Position numbers and translations under genes: made by a program. From SIG452 sp045580405 (GTDB taxonomy: Bacteria > Bacillota > Clostridia > UMGS1840), in assembly GCA_045580405.1 (NCBI GenBank), contig JAZNNT010000148.1:1-8862 (forward strand): 8,862 nt of DNA. Direction: 5' to 3'. This document shows, one piece after another, positions 1-6,723 of the stretch (position 1 is the first letter of the stretch; each line of letters starts with the position of its first letter). Below the pieces are notes generated by a model. It worked only from the letters and a program-made list of their open reading frames with translations. It searched no databases and had not been told where the DNA came from.

Positions 1-56
1 TAACTTGATATGAATTATATGGATTTGTCGAATAATGTTGAAAAGGAGAGATAATT

Positions 57-455
57 ATGAAAAGAGGTTACATTGTTTGTAGTCCGATAGCTTTATTATT
101 TGTAGTGCTTATATGTGCGTTAGTAATTCCTCGCAGTAATACCAAAAATGCAATTGCAGTTATTTCTTCTGATTATTCTACTATTACATATAAGGGGAAT
201 GTGTATATACCAATACAAATAGAAATGTTACCTTTAGAAGTCAAAAGAAGTATTGATGTGACAACTGCTAATGATATGATTAAGGCAACCGTAGAAAACG
301 AAAATTACTTTCTTGATAAATATTTTTTCACTAACTATATAGCAATTAAAGAATATGAGGGTGAAATATTTATTTATCTGCATACGGACTATGATGTGAA
401 CGAAAGCGATTATTATTGTTCTCAAACCTACAAAGATATAATGAGAAAACAATAA
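57..455 (+). CDS. hypothetical membrane-anchored or secreted protein
   Basis: I do not recognise this 132-residue protein. What can be seen is a short basic N-terminus (MKRGYIVC) followed by one hydrophobic segment at about residues 8-25 (ending near ALVIPRS), which would act as an uncleaved anchor or a signal peptide. The rest is a hydrophilic, Tyr- and Asp-rich domain of about 105 residues, presumably outside the cell. The start at 57 is supported by AAGGAG at 43-48, eight bases upstream. Base composition stands out: 88 of the 300 bases from 61 to 360 are G or C by hand count (about 29%), well below the genes that follow. That suggests recent acquisition or a lineage-specific gene. No partner gene is visible; the TAA at 1-3 might be the end of an upstream gene but cannot be assigned. 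Confidence 0.75.
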   Translation: MKRGYIVCSPIALLFVVLICALVIPRSNTKNAIAVISSDYSTITYKGNVYIPIQIEMLPLEVKRSIDVTTANDMIKATVENENYFLDKYFFTNYIAIKEYEGEIFIYLHTDYDVNESDYYCSQTYKDIMRKQ

Positions 456-462
456 TTCGTTG

Positions 463-493
463 TTTTCAACTCAAGTTGAACTATTGTTGAAAA
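463..493 (+). other. alternative AT-rich stem-loops downstream of the first gene
   Basis: TTTTCAAC (463-470) can pair perfectly with GTTGAAAA (486-493). Its inner part TTCAAC (465-470) can instead pair with GTTGAA (475-480) around a TCAA loop. No T-tract follows, so a classical terminator is not supported. It lies seven bases past the stop codon of the first gene and could stabilise its 3' end. The rest of the gap to 596 shows only weak promoter-like hexamers (for example TTGATA at 524-529) and no convincing promoter. Confidence 0.3.
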
Positions 494-596
494 AGATTTG
501 CATCTAAACCTTATGTGTCGCAATTGATAAAGAGGAAAGGCATCCAGTTTATACAGTCTTTATATTAAAGATATGATAGAAAGAAGGATTTTTACT

Positions 597-983
597 ATGA
601 AACTTGCAGTTACTTACGAAAACAATCAGGTATTCCAGCATTTTGGGCACACCGAAGCATTTAAAATTTATGACATTGAAAACGGACAGGTGATTTCCTC
701 CCAGGTGGTTTCCACCAACGGAAACGGTCACGGTGCGTTGTCCGGCTTTTTAAAAGAGCTGGGCGTTAGTGTGGTAATTTGCGGCGGAATCGGTGGAGGC
801 GCACAGAATGCTTTGACGAGTGCCGGTATTCAATTCTTCGGCGGAGTTAGGGGAGATTGTGATCAGGCTGTTGCGGCATATCTTAGCGAAAGCCTTTCCT
901 TTAATCCCAATGTAACCTGCAACCATCATGGAGAAGGTCATTCCTGCAGAGGGCATAGTTGCGGTGACCACGGTTGTCATTAG
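597..983 (+). CDS. NifX/NifB-type dinitrogenase iron-molybdenum cofactor family protein
   Basis: This 128-residue protein belongs to the PF02579 family, small RNase H-like-fold proteins that bind metal clusters or cofactors, seen in NifX and the C-terminus of NifB but also widespread outside nitrogen fixers. The visible family marks are the opening MKLAVTYENN, the FGHTEAFKIYDIENG stretch near residues 17-31, GHGALSGFLKELGV, and VVICGGIGGGAQNAL followed by AGIQFFGGVRGDCDQAV. The last 20 or so residues are rich in His and Cys (CNHHGEGHSC, then repeated GH-C and GDH-C units), a probable metal-binding tail. The start is placed at 597, preceded by AAGGA at 584-588; an in-frame ATG at 573 would add eight atypical residues and lacks a good ribosome binding site. 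No nif gene or Mrp/NBP35 ATPase is nearby, so a role in nitrogenase assembly is not suggested; the true cofactor is unknown. Confidence 0.88.
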   Translation: MKLAVTYENNQVFQHFGHTEAFKIYDIENGQVISSQVVSTNGNGHGALSGFLKELGVSVVICGGIGGGAQNALTSAGIQFFGGVRGDCDQAVAAYLSESLSFNPNVTCNHHGEGHSCRGHSCGDHGCH

Positions 984-1007
984 AAGAGGATAAAAATAAA
1001 AAATGCC

Positions 1008-1036
1008 TTGCATTTTTCCCAAAAAGGGAGTATAAT
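1008..1036 (+). promoter_or_regulatory. vegetative promoter for the small lipoprotein gene
   Basis: TTGCAT (1008-1013) and TATAAT (1031-1036) are separated by exactly 17 bases, a near-consensus housekeeping promoter. It lies between the end of the NifX-like gene (983) and the lipoprotein start (1077), giving a leader of about 35 bases. A small inverted repeat, TCCC-AAAAA-GGGA, sits in the spacer and could be a binding site, but it is too short to press. Confidence 0.72.
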
Positions 1037-1076
1037 GTAGGAAAGATTATAAAAAACATCTTGGAGGATGAAAAAC

Positions 1077-1451
1077 ATGAAGAAATTAACCGCACTCTTA
1101 TTGGCAGTCCTGATGGTATTTACCTTAGCAGCTTGCCAGAATAACAAAAAAACAGAAGCACCCGCAGACGCATCTATTGCTGGTTCTTATGTGTTAGTCG
1201 GCGCTTCCGACAACGGAGAAGAAATTGATCTGGAGATGTTTGCCGAATTACAGTTCACTTTAAATGAAGACGGTACCGGTGTTTACGGAAACGGCGGTAT
1301 GGATATTGAAATCACCTGGGCTCAGGAAGGCGAAACCGTTACCTTTACTGCAGTTGGCGAAGGACCTGCAGATCCGCTGGTTCTGACTGTGAAGGGAAAT
1401 ACCCTGGTTGCAATTGAAGGCACTTCTGAGATGACCTTCCAAAAACAGTAA
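1077..1451 (+). CDS. small lipoprotein, lipocalin-like/DUF5640-type
   Basis: This is a 124-residue predicted lipoprotein. The signal peptide MKKLTALLLAVLMVFTLAAC ends in the lipobox LAAC, so Cys20 would be lipidated and the mature protein held on the outer face of the membrane. After a short Lys/Ala/Glu linker, the rest looks like one small beta-barrel domain: IAGSYVLVGAS, FTLNEDGTG, ITWAQEGETVTFTA and a final MTFQKQ. The 'FxxNEDGTG' turn is typical of small Clostridial lipoproteins annotated as lipocalin-like or DUF5640; ligand and function are unknown. The start at 1077 is preferred because GGAGG (1063-1067) is nine bases upstream; an in-frame ATG at 1068 directly abuts that site. It has its own promoter and terminator and so is probably monocistronic. 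The lipoprotein at 8161 has the same layout. Confidence 0.85.
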   Translation: MKKLTALLLAVLMVFTLAACQNNKKTEAPADASIAGSYVLVGASDNGEEIDLEMFAELQFTLNEDGTGVYGNGGMDIEITWAQEGETVTFTAVGEGPADPLVLTVKGNTLVAIEGTSEMTFQKQ

Positions 1452-1465
1452 TCATAAAACCAATG

Positions 1466-1501
1466 AGCCCGAATCATAAGTGTATGGTTCGGGCTTTTTT
1501 T
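1466..1501 (+). terminator. intrinsic terminator after the lipoprotein gene
   Basis: A 12-base stem, AGCCCGAATCAT (1466-1477) with ATGGTTCGGGCT (1484-1495), contains one G-T wobble, closes a six-base loop, and runs into seven T residues (1495-1501). It begins 15 bases after the stop codon and ends just before the ribosome binding site of the next gene. It should separate the small lipoprotein from the DUF3298 lipoprotein gene. No promoter fits between it and 1520, so the downstream gene may depend on read-through. Confidence 0.92.
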
Positions 1502-1519
1502 CAAATAAGGAGAATGCTT

Positions 1520-3064
1520 ATGAAAAAATTGTTTTCCCTGTTGGTATGTGCTGTGGTGTTGTTGTTAGTTACTTCCTGCGGTGTTCAGACCTCCAAAGAG
1601 CCGGCCACTCAATTGCCTTCCCGACTAGGACATACCGAAACCCTGCAGGTTATCAGCGGTTACGGGCAAACTTTAGAATACGGAGATGAAAGCTATCTGC
1701 CTGCGGTAAAAGTGGGCTATCCGTATATCCAAATAGCCGGTGAAGACGCAGAAACTTACCAGAGAATGAATTTGATTTTAGAAGAAAATTACGAGCAAAA
1801 GCGTATGAATAAGCTGGATTTTTTAAATCTCAATCAAGAGGATGCCAAACAGACTCTTTCGGAAAGTCCGGACTATTTTTCTCCCTATGAATCTTTGGAG
1901 CAGGCTTCTGTCCGCCGTGCCGACAGCAAGGTGTTAAGCATTTTGTATCACGGCTATACTTACACCGGCGGAGCACACGGATTTCCCTATTTTTGGGGCG
2001 AAAGCTATGATGTTTTTACCGGAGAATTGCTGACTCTGTCTGATGTGGTGACCCAAAAGGACGAACTTTCTGATTTGATTTGGAAAGAGCTTTCGGAAGC
2101 TTATCCCGGCGAAACCTGGGGTGGGGAAGTCAACCTTGCTGATTGGATTGAAGCAGAAGATGTGCTTTCCTGGACCCTGGATTACAACGGCATCACCTTC
2201 TATTTTAATCCTTATGATCTTGCTGCCTACGCCTATGGCCGTCAGCAGGTGACACTGACTTTTTCGGAATATCCGAACCTTGTCAAAGAAGAATACCAGA
2301 TGATTCCTGTTTCCTATGGGATGCAGCTGCCAAAAGATTGCAACTTCTATGATGATGTCACCAAAGACGGCAAAGCAGATATCATCTCCTGGAATACCAT
2401 CGGCTTGTATGACGGCGCAGCCGAAACCCTGACCGTTACCTTAAACGGAACTGACTACGATTTTGAAATCTACGCCTTTGATACCGAGGTGACCCTGTTA
2501 AAAACCCGTGAGGGAGAATATTATCTTTATGTGCAGAATACCATGGAAAACGACTACATCGAAACCCATTGCTACCGTTTGGGTGAGGATGTGGAACACA
2601 CCGGCGTAATGGATGGCGGTATGCAGTATCATTATCACAAGGCAGAAGATATGTATTTTGTTTCCGATGTGCTGACCAATCCCGATTCCTTCCGGATGAG
2701 TGTTCGCACCCAGATTGCAAGTACCGTGAACGGCTCCCGGGAATACCGTGTGGGAACCCACGGCATTGCTGTATCCGATGACCCCTTCTATCAGTTCCCC
2801 GTCGAAGCCCGTTTTGTTTTTACGGTTCTTCATGATTTTAATGCAGAGCTATATGATGAGAAAAACCATTCTGCCAAGGGAACCGTGACTGTAGCCGAAG
2901 GGGAACAGGTGACCTATTACGCCACCGACAATGACCGCTATATCTGGCTGTTATTGGAAGACGGCACGCTCTGTCGCAAAGAAGTGGTAATCGATGACTA
3001 TCTGCCCACGGTGGACGGTTATCCGGTGGAAGAAATGTTTGAAGGAGTTCTGTATGCAGGATAA
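1520..3064 (+). CDS. large lipoprotein with RsiV-like DUF3298 domain
   Basis: This 514-residue predicted lipoprotein opens with MKKLFSLLVCAVVLLLVTSC; the lipobox LVTSC puts the lipidated residue at Cys20. Residues about 60-250 match the extracellular DUF4163/DUF3298 architecture known from the anti-sigma factor RsiV and the deacetylase PdaC: the YTYTGGAHG motif (GGAHG at 150-154), a VFTGELLTLSDVV stretch, and FYFNPYDLAAYAYG at 227-240. RsiV binds lysozyme through this fold, so a binding role outside the cell is possible; no sigma factor gene is visible. The remaining 260 residues are not recognised. They include DVTKDGKADI, which resembles an Asp-rich calcium-binding or FG-GAP turn, and a small beta-rich C-terminus. 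The start at 1520 follows AAGGAGA (1507-1513) by six bases. The open frame extends upstream to 1463, but that part lies inside the terminator hairpin, and an ATG at 1514 is too close to the ribosome binding site. Confidence 0.87.
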   Translation: MKKLFSLLVCAVVLLLVTSCGVQTSKEPATQLPSRLGHTETLQVISGYGQTLEYGDESYLPAVKVGYPYIQIAGEDAETYQRMNLILEENYEQKRMNKLDFLNLNQEDAKQTLSESPDYFSPYESLEQASVRRADSKVLSILYHGYTYTGGAHGFPYFWGESYDVFTGELLTLSDVVTQKDELSDLIWKELSEAYPGETWGGEVNLADWIEAEDVLSWTLDYNGITFYFNPYDLAAYAYGRQQVTLTFSEYPNLVKEEYQMIPVSYGMQLPKDCNFYDDVTKDGKADIISWNTIGLYDGAAETLTVTLNGTDYDFEIYAFDTEVTLLKTREGEYYLYVQNTMENDYIETHCYRLGEDVEHTGVMDGGMQYHYHKAEDMYFVSDVLTNPDSFRMSVRTQIASTVNGSREYRVGTHGIAVSDDPFYQFPVEARFVFTVLHDFNAELYDEKNHSAKGTVTVAEGEQVTYYATDNDRYIWLLLEDGTLCRKEVVIDDYLPTVDGYPVEEMFEGVLYAG

Positions 3065-3371
3065 AACTTTAAAAACTTGTAAAATTACAGCAGTTGTGAA
3101 AACCGAGTATACGGATTTAATGGCGCAATACGAAAATCCCATAGAGCATGCCTGTGAGATTCGTGTGGGAGATGTGTTCTACGCCAAAAATGGAGAAAAA
3201 CCGGAAAATCTTTGTCAGAGTGCCTGGGAGAGTATGGCATATTTTGTAGAGGAACTTGCCAAAGGCAATGGTAATTTTTACGACGGCTGGATGAAAAATC
3301 CAAAGTCTGCCATGATTTCCTGCAATGACGGGTTCCGTCCCGTCAGCTTCTACATTGAGGTTGTGGATTAA
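3054..3371 (+). CDS. TIGR04076 family protein
   Basis: This 105-residue, probably cytoplasmic protein fits the TIGR04076 family. The features seen are an N-terminal CKITAVVKTEYTDLMAQY strand-helix, a central RVGDVFYAKNGEKPENLCQSAWESM segment with the usual Cys before a Trp-containing helix, and a C-terminal ISCNDGFRPVSFYIEVV, where the family shows Cys, Asp-Gly and Arg-Pro-Val in these places. The function of the family is unknown. The start at 3054 has GAAGGAG at 3041-3047, six bases upstream, and overlaps the end of the DUF3298 lipoprotein gene by 11 bases, so the two genes are probably co-transcribed and translationally coupled. The same frame is open from 2994, but those 20 codons lie within the upstream gene and do not resemble the family. 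Confidence 0.86.
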   Translation: MQDKTLKTCKITAVVKTEYTDLMAQYENPIEHACEIRVGDVFYAKNGEKPENLCQSAWESMAYFVEELAKGNGNFYDGWMKNPKSAMISCNDGFRPVSFYIEVVD

Positions 3372-3385
3372 GAGATATCCTACAC

Positions 3386-3448
3386 TTTTCCCCACACTTT
3401 TTGGGGAAAAATCGAAAAAAACCACACCGATTTTGCAAAAAAGTGTGG
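3386..3448 (+). other. overlapping inverted repeats, possible bistable RNA
   Basis: Several perfect helices compete here. Helix 1 is TTTTCCCC (3386-3393) with GGGGAAAA (3403-3410). Helix 2 is CCACACTTTTT (3392-3402) with AAAAAGTGTGG (3438-3448), enclosing helix 3, AAAATCG (3408-3414) with CGATTTT (3428-3434). Helix 1 shares bases with both 2 and 3. A fourth helix, CCACAC (3422-3427) with GTGTGG (3443-3448), is compatible with helix 1 but not with 2. Two exclusive folds are therefore possible. No T-tract follows. This lies in the 3' untranslated region of the TIGR04076 gene, upstream of the zinc-ribbon gene. Confidence 0.5.
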
Positions 3449-3475
3449 CGACAAACGGAATCAATTATGCTAACA

Positions 3476-3481
3476 TACAAT
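3476..3481 (+). promoter_or_regulatory. candidate -10 element for the YdjGHI-like operon
   Basis: TACAAT at 3476-3481 is the same -10 hexamer as in the promoters at 5472 and 8689, but no convincing -35 lies 16-18 bases upstream. A perfect TTGACA follows at 3481-3486 without a matching -10. I also found no clear ECF-type AAC-N16-CGTA pair like the sigma-W promoter of the B. subtilis operon. Some promoter is expected in this gap, but its position is unresolved. Confidence 0.25.
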
Positions 3482-3492
3482 TGACACAACAG

Positions 3493-3519
3493 TAGCTTGC
3501 TTCCGTAGGAAGCAAGCTA
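3493..3519 (+). other. strong stem-loop in the leader of the zinc-ribbon gene
   Basis: TAGCTTGCTTCC (3493-3504) and GGAAGCAAGCTA (3508-3519) form a perfect 12-base stem around a GTA loop. No T-tract follows, only AAAAAGCGG, so it is not a standard terminator. It sits 37 bases before the start at 3557 and would be near the 5' end of a transcript begun at the candidate -10 at 3476. Just downstream, CGGT (3539-3542) and ACCG (3550-3553) can present the ribosome binding site AGGAGGA in a seven-base loop. Confidence 0.6.
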
Positions 3520-3556
3520 AAAAGCGGAGAAATAAAACCGGTAGGAGGAACCGACT

Positions 3557-4636
3557 ATGGATACGATGAACAGTTATAAGTGTCCTTGCTGTGGAGCACC
3601 CCTGGTATTTTTAGGGGAGCAGCTGCACTGTGATTCCTGCGATAATTCTTTTTCCTTAGAATCCATTCGTCAAATGAGCGAGGGAATGGAAGGAGCAGCC
3701 AAGGAATCTAAATATAATTGGGACCATTACGAACCCAGAAGCTATGAAGCGGACAGCAATATCAATCTGGCAAACTATTCCTGTAAGTCCTGCGGTGCAG
3801 AAATTACGGGGGATGATACCTTAGGAGCCACAGTTTGTCCCTATTGCGGACAGTCCACCATTGTGAAAGGGCAGTTTGAAGGAACCCTTCGCCCGGATTA
3901 CATCATTCCCTTCAAAGTGGATAAGAAAGCGGCAATGGCAGCCTTTGAGGCAGCCTCCCAAAAGGCACCGTTTCTGCCGGACAGCTTCCGAGACAGACGC
4001 AAAATTGAAGAAATGGCAGGGGTGTATGTGCCGTTCTGGATGTTTGATTGTGACTGTGATGCTTATCTGACCTACAACGCACAGCGTGTGACCACCTGGA
4101 GCGATGCCAATTACCGTTACACAAAAACGGATTTCTATAAGCTGCTCCGTCAGGGTGGCGTTGGTTTTGCCAACATTCCCGTGGACGGTTCCAAAAAAGC
4201 AGATGATGCCTATATGGAGGCGGTGGAGCCTTTCGATTATAATGATGCCGTGGAATTTAACGGTGCTTATCTTTCCGGATATCTGGCGGATAAGTACGAT
4301 GTGTCGCTTGAGGACAGCATCAGTCGTGCCAACGAACGGGTAAAAAATTCTACCATAAGCGCCTTTCGTGATACTACCGTCGGTTATACCAGTGTATTCC
4401 CCGACCAGACCCATGTTAGCTTCTCGGAGGGGAAAACCCGCTATGCGCTGTTGCCTGTGTGGATGTTAAACATCAAGTATCAGGATCAGAATTATCAATA
4501 TGCTATCAATGGGCAGACCGGAAAAGTGGTTGGACAATATCCGGTGGATAAGAAGAAAAAGTGGAAATATTTCTGGAAAATTGCAGGCATTGCCGGCGCA
4601 ATCTGTGCAGTGATTGCATTTCTGATGTTAAAGTAG
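3557..4636 (+). CDS. YdjG-like TFIIB-type zinc-ribbon membrane protein
   Basis: This 359-residue protein starts with two zinc ribbons. The first uses Cys9, Cys12, Cys25 and Cys28 (with an extra Cys11), the second Cys76, Cys79, Cys94 and Cys97. A long soluble region follows, with YIIPFKVDKK near 115-124 and YVPFWMFDCDCDAYL near 157-171, both typical of TFIIB-type zinc-ribbon proteins of Firmicutes. The C-terminus, after KKKK at about 332-335, is one hydrophobic segment ending at the last residue, so the protein is probably tail-anchored with its ribbons in the cytoplasm. Together with the TPM and SPFH genes downstream it matches B. subtilis YdjG, which with YdjH forms a membrane complex that recruits YdjI. 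The start at 3557 has a strong AGGAGG (3543-3548) eight bases upstream. The TPM gene follows after 12 bases, so the two are surely co-transcribed. Confidence 0.88.
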   Translation: MDTMNSYKCPCCGAPLVFLGEQLHCDSCDNSFSLESIRQMSEGMEGAAKESKYNWDHYEPRSYEADSNINLANYSCKSCGAEITGDDTLGATVCPYCGQSTIVKGQFEGTLRPDYIIPFKVDKKAAMAAFEAASQKAPFLPDSFRDRRKIEEMAGVYVPFWMFDCDCDAYLTYNAQRVTTWSDANYRYTKTDFYKLLRQGGVGFANIPVDGSKKADDAYMEAVEPFDYNDAVEFNGAYLSGYLADKYDVSLEDSISRANERVKNSTISAFRDTTVGYTSVFPDQTHVSFSEGKTRYALLPVWMLNIKYQDQNYQYAINGQTGKVVGQYPVDKKKKWKYFWKIAGIAGAICAVIAFLMLK

Positions 4637-4648
4637 GGGGGTGAGGAT

Positions 4649-5431
4649 ATGAAACGAGTGTTAGCTTTTTTGTTTGTTTTGTTATTTTGCCTCACCTTGT
4701 GTGTGCCTTTTGTTTCTGCCCTGGAGATTCCCAATGTGACAGACATGGCAGGGGTTCTCAGTCAAGAACAGTTAGAGGAGCTTTGGGATTCTATTTTTAC
4801 ACTCCATAATGAGTATGATATGACCATCTTGGCTGTGATTGACGAAGATTTTTACAGTCATGATGTGGGCTCCTCTGCAGAGGACTGGTATGAAGATTAC
4901 GGTCACGGTTACGGTAACGGAAGTGGTACTGACGGGATTTTATTTTATATTTGTGTCAACGAACGGGAGTATTATTTTTATCCTCACGGATTCGGAACAA
5001 CCGCCTTTAATGACGATGCGATTGAATATTTAAAACGGGAAGTGGAACCCCATTTAAAAGACGGAAACTATTATGAGGCTATCAAAACCTATGCCAGACT
5101 GTCTGACGAATTGATTTCCATGGCAAAAGAGGGAAATCCCTACCACGAAACCGACTGGGGATATGTTGCCGTTGTGATAGGCTGTGCCGTTGGAATCCCG
5201 CTTGTTTTAGCATTTATTATGATGATGGTTCAGCTATCCAAAATGAACACGGCAGTATCAAACGATTATGCCCAAAATTATATCAAACCTGGAAGCTATC
5301 ACTTAGATATGGCAAGAGACATTTTCTTATATAGTCATGTGACCCGGGTAAAAAAAGAAACCTCCTCCAACTCCTCCTCTCACACCTCCTCTTCTGGAAG
5401 AACGCATGGCGGCGGTGGCGGAAGTTTTTAG
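4649..5431 (+). CDS. YdjH-like TPM-domain membrane protein
   Basis: This 260-residue protein has an N-terminal signal peptide (about 1-25, ending VSALE), then a TPM domain (TLP18.3/Psb32/MOLO-1, also found in YgcG) at about 26-160. The domain opens with the usual NVTDMAGVLSQEQLEEL and continues with MTILAVIDEDF and TDGILFYICVNEREYYF. One transmembrane segment lies at about 171-196. The cytoplasmic tail ends in a Ser-rich stretch and GGGGGSF, the kind of low-complexity end common in this family. The TPM domain should lie outside the membrane. The gene follows the YdjG-like gene by 12 bases, and its ribosome binding site GGGGGTGAGG (4636-4645) begins at the last base of that gene's stop codon, which points to coupled expression. 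In B. subtilis, YdjH pairs with YdjG. Direct binding here is inferred from gene order only. Confidence 0.88.
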   Translation: MKRVLAFLFVLLFCLTLCVPFVSALEIPNVTDMAGVLSQEQLEELWDSIFTLHNEYDMTILAVIDEDFYSHDVGSSAEDWYEDYGHGYGNGSGTDGILFYICVNEREYYFYPHGFGTTAFNDDAIEYLKREVEPHLKDGNYYEAIKTYARLSDELISMAKEGNPYHETDWGYVAVVIGCAVGIPLVLAFIMMMVQLSKMNTAVSNDYAQNYIKPGSYHLDMARDIFLYSHVTRVKKETSSNSSSHTSSSGRTHGGGGGSF

Positions 5432-5448
5432 TGAAAGAGAAAAACCGA

Positions 5449-5477
5449 TTGATTTTTCACAAAATATATGTTACAAT
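5449..5477 (+). promoter_or_regulatory. extended -10 promoter inside the operon, before the LRR/SLH gene
   Basis: TTGATT (5449-5454) and TACAAT (5472-5477) are 17 bases apart, with a TG at 5469-5470 forming an extended -10. The promoter lies in the 69-base gap after the TPM gene, so the SLH gene and perhaps the SPFH gene can be transcribed separately from the first two genes. An inverted repeat GTGAAA (5431-5436) / TTTCAC (5455-5460) straddles the -35 and might bind a regulator. Confidence 0.7.
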
Positions 5478-5500
5478 AAATCTATAAAAAGGAGGGATCA

Positions 5501-6676
5501 ATGATGAAGAAAATTCTTTCCCTGATGCTTGCGGTAGTGCTTTGTTTTACTGCGGCAGGCAGTGTATTTTCAGAAGAATACTTACCGATTGAGTTTGAAA
5601 TCACTCCCCAGGGTGAAATCACTTCCTATTTTGGTGAAAGCTTTGTATATATTCCTTCCGAGGTGGACGGAGTTCCCGTTACCTCCATTGGCGAAAAAGC
5701 CTTTTTTGACTTAGGGCTGGAAAGCGTTTATATGGAACCGGGGGTAACCACCGTTGGAACCAGCGCATTTGAGGGGGCGAGTCTGGATTCTGCAGACCTT
5801 GCACCAACGGTTACCGAAATTGGTGACGGTGCATTTATGAATTGCGAGAACTTGTCTGCATTGTATTTTTTTGACAGAGATTCTATTCCCACTTTTGGAG
5901 ACAAAGCCTTTTACAATACCCCCCATATCACGGCGCATATTTATTGCACCACTGACGTGGAAGCATTTCACAACGCCTTCTACAAGGCAAAAGGCGACTG
6001 GGAATTTTCCGTGGAGCTGATTCATTGGGTTTCGGAAGACACCGTGGAGCAGCGAGGCGATTACAAGCTTCCCCTTTCGGTTTGTCTTGGCTGCGGGTAT
6101 GCCGAAACCAGATATCCGGGAGTTTTGGGACATCCTTTCTCTGATGTAGCAGAGGCTGATTGGTTCAATCAGTATGTGGATGTGGCATACAATGTGGGCA
6201 TTTTAAACGGCAAAGGGGCTGATACCTTTGATCCCAACGCTACCATGACCTGTGGGGAAGCTGCCAAAATTGCGGCAAGTATTGCTGCAATGTTAAACGG
6301 GCAAACCATAGATAAGCAAACCACCGGCCCTTGGTATACCCCCTATGTGGACTATTGCTACGAGCATGATATCATTGAAGAAGGCATGATGTTTGATTGG
6401 GAGGCTCCCATCACCCGTGCACAGATGGCATATCTATTCTGCCGTGCAGATGCCACCAACTTCTATCCTAACGAAGTTCCCATTACCGATATTCCCGACG
6501 TGGATGAAAATACTCCCTTCGCCATCGAAATTTTAGAGCTGTATGACCGTGGCGTGGCCGTGGGAGACACCACCATGAGCTTCCATCCTTTTGACCCGAT
6601 TAAGCGAAGCGAAGCAGCTGCCATTGTGGTTCGTATTATTTTCAACGAAACCCGTGTGGAATTACCCAAAGGTTAA
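5501..6676 (+). CDS. secreted leucine-rich-repeat protein with three SLH domains
   Basis: This 391-residue protein has a signal peptide at about 1-24 (MMKKILSLMLAVVLC, cleavage near VFSEE). Residues about 42-160 are BspA-type leucine-rich repeats (LRR_5), shown by repeated units such as VPVTSIGEKAFFDLGLESVYM and TVTEIGDGAFMNCENLSALY. A linker with a CLGCGY motif (Cys195, Cys198) and LGHPF precedes three S-layer homology domains: about 211-265 (FSDVAEADWFNQYVDVAYNV), 276-318 (PWYTPYVDYCYEHDII, ITRAQMAYLF) and 329-383 (AIEILELYDRGVAVGD, IKRSEAAAIVV). SLH triplets bind secondary cell-wall polymers, so the protein should sit on the cell surface. The second SLH is shorter than usual. The start at 5501 follows AAAGGAGG; the ATG at 5504 is an equally good alternative. 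Its place between the YdjH- and YdjI-like genes is unusual; function is unknown. Confidence 0.88.
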   Translation: MMKKILSLMLAVVLCFTAAGSVFSEEYLPIEFEITPQGEITSYFGESFVYIPSEVDGVPVTSIGEKAFFDLGLESVYMEPGVTTVGTSAFEGASLDSADLAPTVTEIGDGAFMNCENLSALYFFDRDSIPTFGDKAFYNTPHITAHIYCTTDVEAFHNAFYKAKGDWEFSVELIHWVSEDTVEQRGDYKLPLSVCLGCGYAETRYPGVLGHPFSDVAEADWFNQYVDVAYNVGILNGKGADTFDPNATMTCGEAAKIAASIAAMLNGQTIDKQTTGPWYTPYVDYCYEHDIIEEGMMFDWEAPITRAQMAYLFCRADATNFYPNEVPITDIPDVDENTPFAIEILELYDRGVAVGDTTMSFHPFDPIKRSEAAAIVVRIIFNETRVELPKG

Positions 6677-6723
6677 ACTGATTTCACAGAATATAAAAGA
6701 TTTTTTTGTAAAGGAGAATACAT

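Noticed and set aside
1463..1519. N-terminal extension of the DUF3298 lipoprotein starting at 1463
   Set aside because: It overlaps the terminator hairpin and would bury the lipoprotein signal peptide; the start at 1520 has a well-placed ribosome binding site.
2994..3053. Longer start for the TIGR04076 gene
   Set aside because: These 20 codons lie inside the upstream gene in another frame, do not match the family, and lack the well-placed GAAGGAG that precedes 3054.
3481..3509. TTGACA at 3481 as a complete promoter
   Set aside because: The expected -10 position (about 3504) reads CGTAGG and lies in the hairpin loop, so no usable -10 is present.
3493..3519. Intrinsic terminator
   Set aside because: The stem is perfect, but no T-tract follows on the + strand, and none follows on the - strand either.
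3372..3556. Sigma-W type (ECF) promoter like that of the B. subtilis operon
   Set aside because: No AAC and CGTA elements with about 16 bases between them were found; the nearest pair (3488-3490 and 3504-3507) is only 13 apart.
3821..4414. 197-codon open frame on the - strand
   Set aside because: It lies wholly inside the zinc-ribbon gene, has no ribosome binding site pattern or family resemblance, and is a frame shadow. The - strand frames at 5711-6133 and 7447-7848 were rejected for the same reason.
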